Shown: piece by piece, positions 1-8,575 of the stretch
Layout of the letters: each line of letters begins with the position of its first letter
How positions within the stretch are numbered: position 1 is the stretch's first letter
From: DASYLJ01 sp964432595
GTDB taxonomy: Bacteria; Desulfobacterota; Binatia; DP-6
Direction of reading: 5' to 3'
Length of the DNA: 64,000 nt
Assembly (NCBI GenBank): GCA_964432595.1
Contig: CAYSOF010000012.1
Span: 1 to 64,000 of the forward strand
Notes under the pieces: model-generated
Database searches by the model: none
Told to the model about the DNA's origin: nothing
Seen by the model: the letters and a program-made list of their open reading frames with translations, nothing else
Program-made: the position numbers and the translations under genes

Positions 1-3
1 ACC

Positions 4-47
4 TGCCACCTATGTGCCCGGTCAGAAGTGCCACCTATGTCCCCGTT
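4..47. repeat. Two 19-bp direct repeats resembling insertion-sequence terminal repeats
   Basis: TGCCACCTATGTGCCCGGT at 4-22 recurs as TGCCACCTATGTCCCCGTT at 29-47 (17 of 19 identical, 25-bp period). Tandem copies of a TG(T/C)CACCTATGT-type motif are, from memory, a familiar end of integrase-type insertion sequences (IS21/IS481-like). No transposase lies inside the window, so the element body would be to the left of base 1. Positions 48-156 hold no further gene or repeat that I can see. Confidence 0.45.
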
Positions 48-156
48 TGCACCCGCAGCCAGCGGCGACCCCGCCGCCCGCGCAGCACCACCCTCCGGGC
101 GCACCTCACCACACCGCCCTTGCGCCGCCCGACGACGCGTCAGATGATGGGCAGCG

Positions 157-687
157 ATGGAACGAGTAGAGCTGAGTCGCGACTGCGAAGCCGTACAGAT
201 CCCCGCCGGCCACACCGTGACCCTCGAGAAGGGCACCGAGGCGATGATCACCCAGTCGCTCGGCGGCTCCTACACCCTGCAGGTCCCCGCCTACGGCGGC
301 CTCTTCCGCATCGCCGGCCGCGACGCGGACGCGATCGGCAAGGAGCCCAGCGAGGAGCCGGCGGCCGAGGTCGGTGGCGACCTCGAGCAGCAGGTCTGGA
401 GCGCGCTCAAGACCTGCTACGATCCCGAGATTCCCGTGAACATCGTCGACCTGGGTCTGGTCTACGACATGCGGATCACGCCCGGCGACGACGGCAGCGA
501 CATCGACGTGAAGATGACGCTCACCGCGCAGGGCTGCGGGATGGGCGGTGCGATCGCCGCCGACGCGCGTCACAAGCTGCAGGCGCTTCCCGGTGTGCAC
601 GACGCCAACGTCGAGATCGTCTGGGATCCGCCGTGGACGCCGCAGATGATCTCGCCGGAGGGACGCGAGCGCCTCGGCATGGCCTGA
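157..687 (+). CDS. sufT: SufT-type Fe-S cluster assembly factor (DUF59/MIP18 family)
   Basis: This 176-residue protein has the layout of the long SufT form: an N-terminal beta-rich segment (residues 1-70) followed by a MIP18/DUF59 domain (about 75-170). The DUF59 hallmark DPEIPVNIVDLG is at 89-100 and the conserved Cys in TAQGCGMG is C127. SufT-family proteins are cytosolic factors in Fe-S cluster assembly or maturation of Fe-S proteins. No other suf gene is in the window, so it stands alone here. The ATG at 157 gives the family's usual length. It converges on the NYN gene with a shared hairpin between them. Confidence 0.85.
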   Translation: MERVELSRDCEAVQIPAGHTVTLEKGTEAMITQSLGGSYTLQVPAYGGLFRIAGRDADAIGKEPSEEPAAEVGGDLEQQVWSALKTCYDPEIPVNIVDLGLVYDMRITPGDDGSDIDVKMTLTAQGCGMGGAIAADARHKLQALPGVHDANVEIVWDPPWTPQMISPEGRERLGMA

Positions 688-705
688 GGCGCTCTCTCGA
701 GCTCG

Positions 706-725
706 ACCGCCCCTCGGCGGGCGGT
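706..725. terminator. Hairpin between convergent genes
   Basis: ACCGCCC (706-712) pairs perfectly with GGGCGGT (719-725) around a 6-nt loop. It lies 19 bp after the sufT stop and abuts the stop of the converging NYN gene. It has no U-tract, so bidirectional termination is inferred from position and symmetry. Confidence 0.5.
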
Positions 726-2176
726 CAGACGCCTTCGGCGGGTGCGGCGGCCAGCGCCGACGCGCCGCCTCGGCGACCGCGACGCCGGCGACCGCCGCGC
801 CGACGTCGCCGGCGCGTTCCGCCCTCGCCCGCGGCCCCTTCGGCGCCTTCGGCCGCCCCCTCTGCACCGCCGTCGTCGGCGTCTGGATCCGAGTCGCCGT
901 CGTCATCGGGCAGGTCGCTCGCCTCGTCGGCGAGCAGCTCGCCCTCGACCTCGATGGGATCGGGGTCCGGCTCGGCGACGCCGTGCTGGTTCAGCTCGAG
1001 CGGGTGGACCACGTCGTCGGCGTCCTCCTGCACGGCTTCGACGTCTGCCGTGTCCCGGGACGGCCGGGCCGCCGCCGCGGCCGGATCGACGATGCGGATC
1101 GTGCCCTGCCGGCCGACGTCGAGCTCCTTGATGCGGCGGAGCCGCGTGATCAGACGCGGCGAGCCCGGCGGGCGGCTGAATCCCCGCTCGCGGAGTGCGT
1201 TCGCCAGCGCGTCGAGGCTGACGCCGCCCGGCGACCGCTCGAGGAGATCGCGGACGACGCCGACGATCTCGTCGTGCGGGGCGGTCTGCTGCGGCTCGTC
1301 GGCCGCCGCCTCGTGCACTGCGGGCGTGGGCGCGGGACGCGGCGTGGCGTGCGACGGTCCGGGCCGGCGCTCGCGCTCACGATCGCTGCGTCCGCTGCCA
1401 CCCCGGCGGCTGCGTCCGCGTCCGCCGCGGCTGCGCGAGCGACTCTCGCCGGCGGGCGCGGCCTCGCGCTCGACCATCGTGTCGTGGCGCATGCCGATCA
1501 GCGCGCGATACGACGTCCGCCGGAACATCACGCCGAGGCTCGCCGCGACGTCTCCGACGGCGTCGAACGCCTGGTCGTCCGAGACGATCTCGACGACGTC
1601 GCCCGGCCGTGCGCCCGCGAGCCAGACGCCGGCCGCGACTGCGATGCGGAGATCGCTCCAGTCGCGGACGCCGACGGAGGGCGCGCTGTGCACCAGCGCC
1701 GCACCCTTGCGGGCGAGCAGTCGCGCGGTGTCGTGGCCGATGACGCGCCAGTTGCCGACGGCCATGAACTCGGTGGCGTGGCCGACCCAATCGATGTCGA
1801 GGTGCTCGAGGACGCGCGAGATGTCGGCCGCGCGGCTCGTGTTCTCGACGTCGAAGAAGATGCCGCGACGGACCGACGGGCGGACACGCGGCGGCTCCGG
1901 CGGGGGGACGCGAGCGACGAAGCTGGGCTCCGGGTTGGAGGTGATGATGACCGCTTCGGCGGGCGCCTCGACCGGCGCCTCGTCCTCGGGCGCCAGCAGG
2001 GGCGCCTCGGGCTCGGGCTCCGGGGGCGTCGCCGCGACGTCGAGCGTTTCGTCGGCGGCGGGTTCTGCGGTCTTGGTCTTGCGGGTACGGGGGCGCGCCG
2101 TCGTGGTGCGACGGGGCTTCTTGGTCGACGTGGCCGCCTTGCGCGGCCGTTTCGGTGTTGTCACGTGCGGAGCCAT
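725..2176 (-). CDS. NYN-domain protein with a C-terminal LOTUS/OST-HTH-like domain
   Basis: From the ATG at 2176 the protein has 483 residues. It starts with a basic Lys/Arg/Thr segment and a Pro/Glu/Ala linker. An NYN (PIN-like, LabA/DUF88) domain follows, about residues 105-240, opening with the acidic motif FFDVEN (107-112) and containing VSDD. A basic Arg/Ser/Gly linker comes next, then a winged-helix region (DEIVGVVRDLLER ... GVSLDALANALRERGF) resembling an OST-HTH/LOTUS fold. The protein ends in a tail of consecutive Arg and Gly. NYN domains are predicted RNases and LOTUS domains bind RNA, so an RNA-directed role is likely. The start is set by the ATG just before the basic segment; an in-frame ATG at 2230 would add 18 residues. 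Confidence 0.75.
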   Translation of the reverse strand: MAPHVTTPKRPRKAATSTKKPRRTTTARPRTRKTKTAEPAADETLDVAATPPEPEPEAPLLAPEDEAPVEAPAEAVIITSNPEPSFVARVPPPEPPRVRPSVRRGIFFDVENTSRAADISRVLEHLDIDWVGHATEFMAVGNWRVIGHDTARLLARKGAALVHSAPSVGVRDWSDLRIAVAAGVWLAGARPGDVVEIVSDDQAFDAVGDVAASLGVMFRRTSYRALIGMRHDTMVEREAAPAGESRSRSRGGRGRSRRGGSGRSDRERERRPGPSHATPRPAPTPAVHEAAADEPQQTAPHDEIVGVVRDLLERSPGGVSLDALANALRERGFSRPPGSPRLITRLRRIKELDVGRQGTIRIVDPAAAAARPSRDTADVEAVQEDADDVVHPLELNQHGVAEPDPDPIEVEGELLADEASDLPDDDGDSDPDADDGGAEGAAEGAEGAAGEGGTRRRRRRGGRRRRGRRGGASALAAAPAEGV

Positions 2177-2313
2177 ATCACGGCGCGCGGGGGAGTTCAG
2201 CCGACCGCGCATGGCATCTGCGGCCCCCATCCGGCGCGCTCCGGACGCCGCCAGCCGTCACGTTTCCGCCGCGCCACCACGCATGAAACGCTTGTGGCGC
2301 CGATCATCCGCCC

Positions 2314-4161
2314 ATGGCACCGCCATTGCTCCATGCGGTAGCGATGTCGCTCCCGCCATCCACTGCCGAATCGGGCCGCCACGGGCCGACGGACCTCGCG
2401 GCCTTCAATCGGTGGCTGAACGTCAGCCGGATGCGCGCCGTGGCCGCCGTCACGGCGTTCGTCGTCGTGCTCCACGTGCTCGGGATCGACCAGGTCCGCC
2501 CGCTGCCCGTCCTGCTCGTCTGCGCGACCCTCTTGGCCTTCTCGCTGGTCGCCTTGCGGGTGCCCGAGCGGACGGAGACGTCGCTCGCCTACTTCACGCT
2601 CCAGACGTTCCTCGACCTCGTCGCCATCACGGTCGGCCTCGGCGTGTCGATGTCGAGCACGACGTCGCTGATGTTCCGGCCGCTGTTCGTGCTGGTGATC
2701 GTGCCGGCCAGCCTCATCTCGGTGCCGATCGGGCTCGCCGTCGCGGGCGCCGCGTCCGCCGCCCACGTGCTGCTGCTCGTGCTCGGTCACGGCGGGTTCG
2801 CCGGTGTTCCCGGCGGCGCCGAGCTCCTCGTGCCGCCGTTCCTCTACTTCCTGGTCGCACAGCAGTCCTTCTTCTACGGCGGACACATCACGCGGAAGAA
2901 CCAGGACCTGCACGCGCTCGCGACGCGCCTCGCGGAGCACCAGGAGAGTCTGCAGACGGAGGCGCGCACGTCGGCGGCGCTCGCCGCGGTCGCGCGCACG
3001 CTCGGCTCCGACCTCGACGCGCCCGAGTTGCTCGCGCGCGTGAACCGTACCGCGCTCGACTACCTCGGCGCCGACTGGGCGGCGACGTTCGTCGTCGACG
3101 CCGAGCACGGCACGTTTCGCGTCGGTGCGGTGAGCGACCCCGACATTCCGGCGAGCGCCCTCGGCCGGATCCCGTTGCCCCTGACGAGCTGGCGCGCGCT
3201 CGAGCGGCTCGCTCCAGGCCGCGTGATCCGGCTCGAAGGGCTCGAAGCGGCGCAGACTCCCGCGACGTTCACGGGCGGCAAGACGCCGCAGTCGCTGCTG
3301 CTGACGGGCCTCTACCGCGAGCAGGCGTTGATCGGGTTGCTCGCGATCGGGCACGCCAACGGATCGGCGCCGGATTGGGCGTCGCACCTCCTCGCCGGCA
3401 TCGCCGAGCACGCGGCCGTCGTGCTGCACAACGCGCGGCTCCTCGAGGAGGTGCGCGAGGCGAGCCAGCTCAAGTCGGAGTTCGTCGGCGCGGTCTCGCA
3501 CGAGCTGCGCTCGCCGCTCAACGTCATCCTGGGTTACGCGGAGATGCTGCACGACGGCGGCCTCGGTGCGGTCACCGCCGATCAGGCGCGGGCGCTCGAC
3601 CGCACGCGTCGCCATGCGATGGCGCTGCTCGAGATGATCACGGCCCTGCTCGACCTGAACCGGCTGGAGGCCGGACGGCTGCCGCTGCAGCAGGAATCGA
3701 CGACGGTCGCCGAGCTGCTCGACGAGCTGCGCGACCAGCTACCCGAGAGTTGGCGTTCGCCCGACGTCGAGCTGCGCTTCGTCCCGCCCGGCGACCTCCC
3801 GGTCATCCACACCGACCGCGGCAAGCTGAAGACCGTGCTGCGCAACCTCGTGCACAACGCGCTCAAGTTCACGGCGCGCGGCCAGGTCACGGTATCGGCC
3901 GAGGTGTCCCCCGCAGGCGAGCTGACGTTCACCGTGGGCGACACGGGCTGCGGCATTCCGACGGACGCCCTGCCCTACGTCTTCGACATGTTCCGCCAGG
4001 TGCCCGGCGCGGGCGGCGGCGGCGTCGGCCTCGGGCTGCACATCGTGCGGCGATTCGTCGACGCACTGGGCGGGCACGTCCACGTGACGAGCGAGCCCGG
4101 CGTCGGGTCGCGCTTCCGCGTGACGCTGCCCGTCGCGGCACGCAGCGCCGACGCCGCCTGA
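2314..4161 (+). CDS. Membrane sensor histidine kinase with GAF domain
   Basis: This 615-residue protein (605 from the alternative ATG at 2344) opens with about six hydrophobic segments (roughly 45-195). A GAF-like sensor region follows (about 220-370), then a HisKA domain whose phospho-acceptor His is H396 in SHELRSPLN, and an HATPase_c domain with the N box NLVHNALKF, G1 DTGCGIP and G2 GVGLGLHIV. It should autophosphorylate and pass phosphate to a separate response regulator, but no regulator adjoins it, so it is an orphan kinase here. The ligand is unknown. It is divergent from the NYN gene across 137 bp that probably carry both promoters. Confidence 0.85.
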   Translation: MAPPLLHAVAMSLPPSTAESGRHGPTDLAAFNRWLNVSRMRAVAAVTAFVVVLHVLGIDQVRPLPVLLVCATLLAFSLVALRVPERTETSLAYFTLQTFLDLVAITVGLGVSMSSTTSLMFRPLFVLVIVPASLISVPIGLAVAGAASAAHVLLLVLGHGGFAGVPGGAELLVPPFLYFLVAQQSFFYGGHITRKNQDLHALATRLAEHQESLQTEARTSAALAAVARTLGSDLDAPELLARVNRTALDYLGADWAATFVVDAEHGTFRVGAVSDPDIPASALGRIPLPLTSWRALERLAPGRVIRLEGLEAAQTPATFTGGKTPQSLLLTGLYREQALIGLLAIGHANGSAPDWASHLLAGIAEHAAVVLHNARLLEEVREASQLKSEFVGAVSHELRSPLNVILGYAEMLHDGGLGAVTADQARALDRTRRHAMALLEMITALLDLNRLEAGRLPLQQESTTVAELLDELRDQLPESWRSPDVELRFVPPGDLPVIHTDRGKLKTVLRNLVHNALKFTARGQVTVSAEVSPAGELTFTVGDTGCGIPTDALPYVFDMFRQVPGAGGGGVGLGLHIVRRFVDALGGHVHVTSEPGVGSRFRVTLPVAARSADAA

Positions 4162-4225
4162 GCCGACGAATACCTCGCTGGTTCGCCGTGCGCAGGACGT
4201 GCGGGTTCCCGACGCCCGTCGACCA

Positions 4226-4312
4226 TCGCTGGTTCGCACCGCGGCCCGAGGGCGGCCCGCTCTTCCACTTCGCCACGCGATGGCGTGCTGGTTCCCTGTC
4301 CCGGCCTCGGAC
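4226..4312 (+). pseudogene. Remnant of the 3' end of a paralogue of the downstream DUF4215 gene
   Basis: Bases 4232-4270 encode FAPRPEGGPLFHF and closely match 6522-6560 of the next gene (FVPRPEGGPLFYF). Bases 4282-4309 encode GVLVPCPGL and match that gene's last codons at 6792-6819 (GVLMPCPDL). The roughly 230 bp that separate the two blocks in the intact gene are missing here. This is best read as the decayed, internally deleted 3' end of a former tandem copy. The rest of 4162-4368 contains nothing else I recognise. Confidence 0.6.
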
Positions 4313-4368
4313 GGCGAGCTGCAGAATTACCTTGCTGCCCGCATGGCCGGGGGACTACACCCCTGAGC

Positions 4369-6822
4369 ATGCGGGATCTCATCGGCCGGCTGGCGATCGT
4401 CTGCGTGGTCCTGACGACGGGCGCCCTCGCGCGCTCGGCCGAGACGCCGATCGCCACGACGGAGCTCCGCATCGGCGACGGCTCGGTCGCGCGGATCGTG
4501 TGGAAGGCGAAGGACGCGGGCGTGGTCACACCCGTACAGGGCAGCCCGCGCGATCCGCGCTGCGCACCCGACGGGGGCGGCGCGGGCGGTGTCATCCGTT
4601 TCTTCAGTGACCGCGCCGCGGGGTCGACGCAGGACACGGGCGACGTCGTCCTCCCCTGCGCGAATTGGAAGGCCGTCGGTCCCGACACGAACCCGCGCGG
4701 GTTCGTCTACGTCGACTCCGATCAGAGCGAAGGGCCCTGCACGCGCGTCACCGTGAGCAACGGCAAGGGTCTCAAGGCGACGTGCTCCGGCAAGAAGGGC
4801 CCCCTCGGCTACGACCTCGTGCCCGGCGTGGACCAGGGCAGCGTCGGCGCGCTGCTCCAGGTTGGTCCGACCGACCGCTGGTGCGGCGGCGCGGACGCGA
4901 CGGGCGGCCGCGACGGCTCGGACGGCCGCGTCTTCCTCGGCAAGCGCGCGCCGGCGCCTGCGAGCTGTCCCGTCCCGTTCGTCTGTGGCGACGGCGTCGT
5001 CAAGCCGAGCGAGGCGTGCGACGACGGCGACCTCACGCCAGGCGACGGCTGCGACGCGACCTGCCGGGTGGAATACGGCTGGGCATGCGCCGGCGAGCCG
5101 AGCGCCTGCGCGCTCATCTGCAGCGACGGCACCCTCGACCCGGGTGAGACTTGCGACGACGGCGACCTCACCGCCGGCGACGGCTGCGACGCGACCTGCC
5201 AGGTCGAGGACGAGTGGAGCTGCACCGGCGAGCCGAGCGCCTGCGCGCTCGTCTGCAGCGACGGCACCCTCGACCCCGGTGAGACCTGCGACGACGGCGA
5301 CCTCACCGCCGGCGACGGCTGCGACGCGACCTGCCAGGTCGAAGACGACTGGAGCTGTGCCGGCGAGCCGAGTGTGTGCACGCTCATCTGCAGCGACGGC
5401 ACCCTCGACCCCGGTGAGTCGTGTGACGACGGCAACCTGGCAGCAGACGACGGCTGCGACGCCGCCTGCCAGGTCGAAGAGCACTTCACCTGCGCCGGCG
5501 AGCCGAGCGTCTGCACCACGCCGTGCGGCGACGGCCTGATCCTCGGCAGCGAGGAGTGCGAAGACGGCGGCACGGCCCCCGGGGACGGCTGCAGCGAGAC
5601 CTGCGCGATCGAGCCCGGCTGGGCCTGCACCGGCACGCCCAGCATCTGCACCTTCGGCTGCGGCGACGGTGCCGTCGCCGGCAGCGAGGAATGCGACGAC
5701 GCGAACGCGATCGTCGGCGACGGCTGCAGCCCGCAGTGCGCGTACGAGCCGCTCTGCTTCGTGACCGCCAACAACGGCGCGCCGTCGTCCGCCAGCGTCA
5801 TCAAGGTCCTGCCCGACGGGTCGCTGACGCCCATCCGTAGCGTCAGCTTGAACGACCGGTTCACCGGCGGCTCGACGGTCGCGCGTTGCGGCCGGCGCGT
5901 CTACTTCAACTTGCGCGCGACCATCGCCGGCCTGGAGGTCGGACTCGACGGCACGTTGACGCCGATTCCTCCGCTGCCGATCACCGGGATCTTCGGGGGG
6001 CCGGACGTCGATCGGCTCCAGCGTCTCCTGTGCTCGCCCGACGGCAACGTCGTGTTCGGGCTCCAGGCCGGCCTCACTTTCGCCAACAGCGAGCTTCGAT
6101 CGTACACGATCTCCCCGGTCGACGGTGGGCTCACACCGGTCGGCACCGTCGGCGCCCCCTCCGGATTCAACGGCACGGTGTTCTGGCCGGACTTCCACCC
6201 GGTGACGGGCGATCTCTTCATGGCCACGCGCTTCAACCAGAGATACTTCGGCGATGCGGTCGCGCTCAACCGCTACGTCTACGGGCCGGCCGGCAACGTC
6301 GGCGAGGTCCAGCTGGAAACGATCGACGACGGCCTCGGCCCGCTACAGTACCGGGTCTACGGGCTGGAGTTCACCGCCGATGCCGGCGTGCTCGCGCTGT
6401 TCGACTACTTCGACGGCACGAACACCTGCTTCGCCCAGTTCAACGCGCCGGGCACCACCCTCCCGCACTCGAGCACGATGCTGAAGACGTGCACCGCTCC
6501 GCGCCCGCGGTCGTCGTACGAGTTCGTACCGCGGCCCGAGGGCGGACCGCTCTTCTATTTCCACGACGGCCCAGTCATCTACACCGCCATGTTCGACGGC
6601 CCCTCCTTCACGATCCTGTCCTCCGTCCCCGCGCTGAGCGGCGGGGGGTGGCTGCAGCCGGCGTTCGACGGGAAGCTGCTCGTCGCACTCCTCGGCGGCA
6701 CGGACGAAGCCATCGCGACGTACTCGATCGCGCCCGACCTGATCACCGTCACTCCGAACACCCCCATGGTGCTCGATCCGCGCCCGACGGCCGGCGTGCT
6801 GATGCCCTGCCCGGACCTCTGA
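4369..6822 (+). CDS. Secreted protein with six DUF4215 (Myxococcus Cys-rich) repeats
   Basis: From the ATG at 4369 this is an 817-residue protein with a Sec signal peptide (MRDLIGRLAIVCVVL, cleavage likely near ALARSA). Residues about 25-205 form a beta-rich domain of unknown family. Residues 206 to about 463 are six Cys-rich units of the form CGDG-x5-E-x-CDDG-x4-GDGC-x2-C, each exactly 45 residues. The C-terminal 350 residues look like a beta-propeller of the lactonase or surface-layer type, ending in a conserved-looking GVLMPCPDL. DUF4215 repeats are typical of extracellular proteins in Myxococcota and relatives, and their function is unknown. The start is placed at the signal peptide; in-frame starts at 4285 and onward run through the upstream remnant. 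Confidence 0.8.
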   Translation: MRDLIGRLAIVCVVLTTGALARSAETPIATTELRIGDGSVARIVWKAKDAGVVTPVQGSPRDPRCAPDGGGAGGVIRFFSDRAAGSTQDTGDVVLPCANWKAVGPDTNPRGFVYVDSDQSEGPCTRVTVSNGKGLKATCSGKKGPLGYDLVPGVDQGSVGALLQVGPTDRWCGGADATGGRDGSDGRVFLGKRAPAPASCPVPFVCGDGVVKPSEACDDGDLTPGDGCDATCRVEYGWACAGEPSACALICSDGTLDPGETCDDGDLTAGDGCDATCQVEDEWSCTGEPSACALVCSDGTLDPGETCDDGDLTAGDGCDATCQVEDDWSCAGEPSVCTLICSDGTLDPGESCDDGNLAADDGCDAACQVEEHFTCAGEPSVCTTPCGDGLILGSEECEDGGTAPGDGCSETCAIEPGWACTGTPSICTFGCGDGAVAGSEECDDANAIVGDGCSPQCAYEPLCFVTANNGAPSSASVIKVLPDGSLTPIRSVSLNDRFTGGSTVARCGRRVYFNLRATIAGLEVGLDGTLTPIPPLPITGIFGGPDVDRLQRLLCSPDGNVVFGLQAGLTFANSELRSYTISPVDGGLTPVGTVGAPSGFNGTVFWPDFHPVTGDLFMATRFNQRYFGDAVALNRYVYGPAGNVGEVQLETIDDGLGPLQYRVYGLEFTADAGVLALFDYFDGTNTCFAQFNAPGTTLPHSSTMLKTCTAPRPRSSYEFVPRPEGGPLFYFHDGPVIYTAMFDGPSFTILSSVPALSGGGWLQPAFDGKLLVALLGGTDEAIATYSIAPDLITVTPNTPMVLDPRPTAGVLMPCPDL
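4984..5760 (+). repeat. Six in-register 135-bp units encoding DUF4215 repeats
   Basis: The first Cys codon of each unit is at 4984, 5119, 5254, 5389, 5524 and 5659, a strict 135-bp period without indels. Units 2 and 3 are nearly identical at the DNA level, which points to a recent unit duplication. Units 5 and 6 have diverged most. Confidence 0.9.
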
Positions 6823-6890
6823 CGTTGACTCGCACGGCGACCTCTGCGAATGCGTCCGCAGCGATGTCGTCGTCGAGGAGGCGCCAGTCG

Positions 6891-7331
6891 ATGTGGACGC
6901 TGCTCGCGCTCGCCGCGGTGCTCATCGGAGCCGCGGTGGCCACGGCCGGATTCGCCCCGAACGTGACCGAAGCCCTCAAGACGTCGAAGAACCTGTACGT
7001 CGCGACGCAGCGGGCCGACGGCTCCAAGAGCAAGGTCTCGCCGATCTGGTTCATGTTCGACGGCGACGCCGTCTACTTCACGACGGTGCCGACGAGCTAC
7101 AAGGCGAAGCGCGTTCTGAAGGGCAGCCCGCTCTACATCAGCGTCGGCAGCGAGACCGGACCGTCGTTCGTCGGCAAGGGCGAGATACTGAAAGACCCGG
7201 CGCTCGCCGAGAAGATGGCGCCCGTCTACGACCAGAAGTACTGGATCTCGTGGATCGGGTTCTTCCGTCCCCGCGCGGACCGCGTCCGCGAGGGCAAGAC
7301 GGTGATCGTCAAGGTCACGCCGACGTCGTGA
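6891..7331 (+). CDS. Exported PNPOx-fold (split-barrel flavin-binding) protein
   Basis: This 146-residue protein begins with one hydrophobic export or anchor segment (MWTLLALAAVLIGAAVATAG). A split-barrel domain of the pyridoxamine-5'-phosphate oxidase superfamily follows: KNLYVATQRADGSKSKVSPI, then WFMFDGDAVYFTT and KAKRVLKGSPLYISVG. Such proteins bind FMN, F420 or haem and reduce small substrates; which of these applies here is not visible. The start is chosen for the GAGGAGG at 6875-6881, 9 nt before the ATG; an upstream ATG at 6864 lacks this. It converges on RNase D with a 17-bp overlap of the coding ends. Confidence 0.7.
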   Translation: MWTLLALAAVLIGAAVATAGFAPNVTEALKTSKNLYVATQRADGSKSKVSPIWFMFDGDAVYFTTVPTSYKAKRVLKGSPLYISVGSETGPSFVGKGEILKDPALAEKMAPVYDQKYWISWIGFFRPRADRVREGKTVIVKVTPTS

Positions 7332-8520
7332 CGACGGGCTCGCGCACGACTTCCCGCTTGGCGGGGTCGTAGCGCATCGAAATCTCGCCGCGCGCGATGG
7401 CGAGCAGCGTGTCGCCGATCAGATCGCGGCGCCAGCCCTGCAGCAGCGACGGCAGCTCGACGTCCGGATCGGGCTTGCGGCTCGTCGCGATGGCGACCAG
7501 CGCATCGAGGTCGCGCGCGCTGGCGATGACCTCGGGCGCGAGGTCGTCGCGGTCGGCCACCGCCTGCACCGCCGCGCGAAGCAGCGCCGTCAGGCCGCTC
7601 GGCGGCGACTGGCGGCGGATGCGATCGGGCAGGGTCGGCCGATCGGCCTCGGGGCACGCGACACCCTCGGCGATCGCCGCCAGCAGCGCGCGTCCGTGAC
7701 GGTCGACCGTACCCGGCGACAGCCCGCGCACGCCGCGCAGCTCGTCCAGCGACTCCACCGGACGGGCTGCCAGCGTCGTCAGCACGACGTCGTTGGCGAT
7801 GAAGTTCGGGCGGATGTTCGCGCGCCGCGCGGCGCGCTCGCGCCACCCGGCGACCGTTCGCAGCACCGCGAGCTCCTTCGGATCGAGCCGCTGCCAGCTC
7901 TTCACCGTGCGGTAGCGCTCCTCGTCGGGCATCGCCTGGTAGCGCGCGGCGTCCTCGAGCCGCCGCAGCTCCTCGGCCACCCACGGCCAACGCCCGCGCC
8001 GATCGAGGTCGCCGCGCAGCTTGTCGTGCATGGGCAGCAGGTGGAGCACGTCGGCACGTGCATAGGTGATCTGCTCGGGGCGGAGCGGGCGCCGCGTCCA
8101 GTCGGTGTACGTCTGGTCCTTCCGGATGCGCACCTTCAGCACGCGCTCGAGCAGCACACCGAGGCCCACCTGCAGCCCGTAGCCGAGGAACGCGGCCTCG
8201 ACCTGCGTGTCCACGACGCCGCGCATCGGCTCGCCCATCAGCAGCGCCATGATGTCGAGGTCCTGGCCACCACCGTGGAGCACGACGGGAATCTCCGGAT
8301 CGCGCAGCACCGGAAACAGCGGCGAGAGGTCCGGCAGCACGACGGTGTCGACCACCGCGCACACGTCGTCGGTCGCGATCTGCACGACGCCGAGCACCGG
8401 GCGGTACGTGCGCTCCCAGACGAATTCAGTATCGAGTGCGAGACGGCCGGCGCGCCGGACGTCCGCGACGAGGGCCGTGAGCGCCTCGGTGGTGGTGATC
8501 AGGGGCGGAGTGTCGGGCAC
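7315..8520 (-). CDS. rnd: Ribonuclease D
   Basis: This 401-residue protein has the usual RNase D length and a DEDDy exonuclease domain: D30-T-E32 (motif Exo I), HGGGQDLD with D87 (Exo II), and Y153-x3-D157 (Exo III). Two HRDC-like helical domains follow (about 215-300 and 310-385). RNase D trims the 3' ends of tRNA precursors and other small RNAs in the cytosol. The start is GTG at 8520. It overlaps the convergent PNPOx-fold gene by 17 bp and is separated by 55 bp from the cytochrome gene on the same strand. Confidence 0.92.
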   Translation of the reverse strand: MPDTPPLITTTEALTALVADVRRAGRLALDTEFVWERTYRPVLGVVQIATDDVCAVVDTVVLPDLSPLFPVLRDPEIPVVLHGGGQDLDIMALLMGEPMRGVVDTQVEAAFLGYGLQVGLGVLLERVLKVRIRKDQTYTDWTRRPLRPEQITYARADVLHLLPMHDKLRGDLDRRGRWPWVAEELRRLEDAARYQAMPDEERYRTVKSWQRLDPKELAVLRTVAGWRERAARRANIRPNFIANDVVLTTLAARPVESLDELRGVRGLSPGTVDRHGRALLAAIAEGVACPEADRPTLPDRIRRQSPPSGLTALLRAAVQAVADRDDLAPEVIASARDLDALVAIATSRKPDPDVELPSLLQGWRRDLIGDTLLAIARGEISMRYDPAKREVVREPVVTTSA

Positions 8521-8575
8521 GGTGGGCCTCAGGTAGCCGGTGGGATGGCGTCAACGCAAACGAATACCTAGGTTC

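Noticed and set aside
12..4610. A frame open across 4.6 kb on the plus strand, rich in Arg, Pro and Ser
   Set aside because: It runs antisense or out of frame through sufT, the NYN gene and the kinase. Its composition is that of a shadow frame in GC-rich DNA, with no domain, and those genes have clear motifs.
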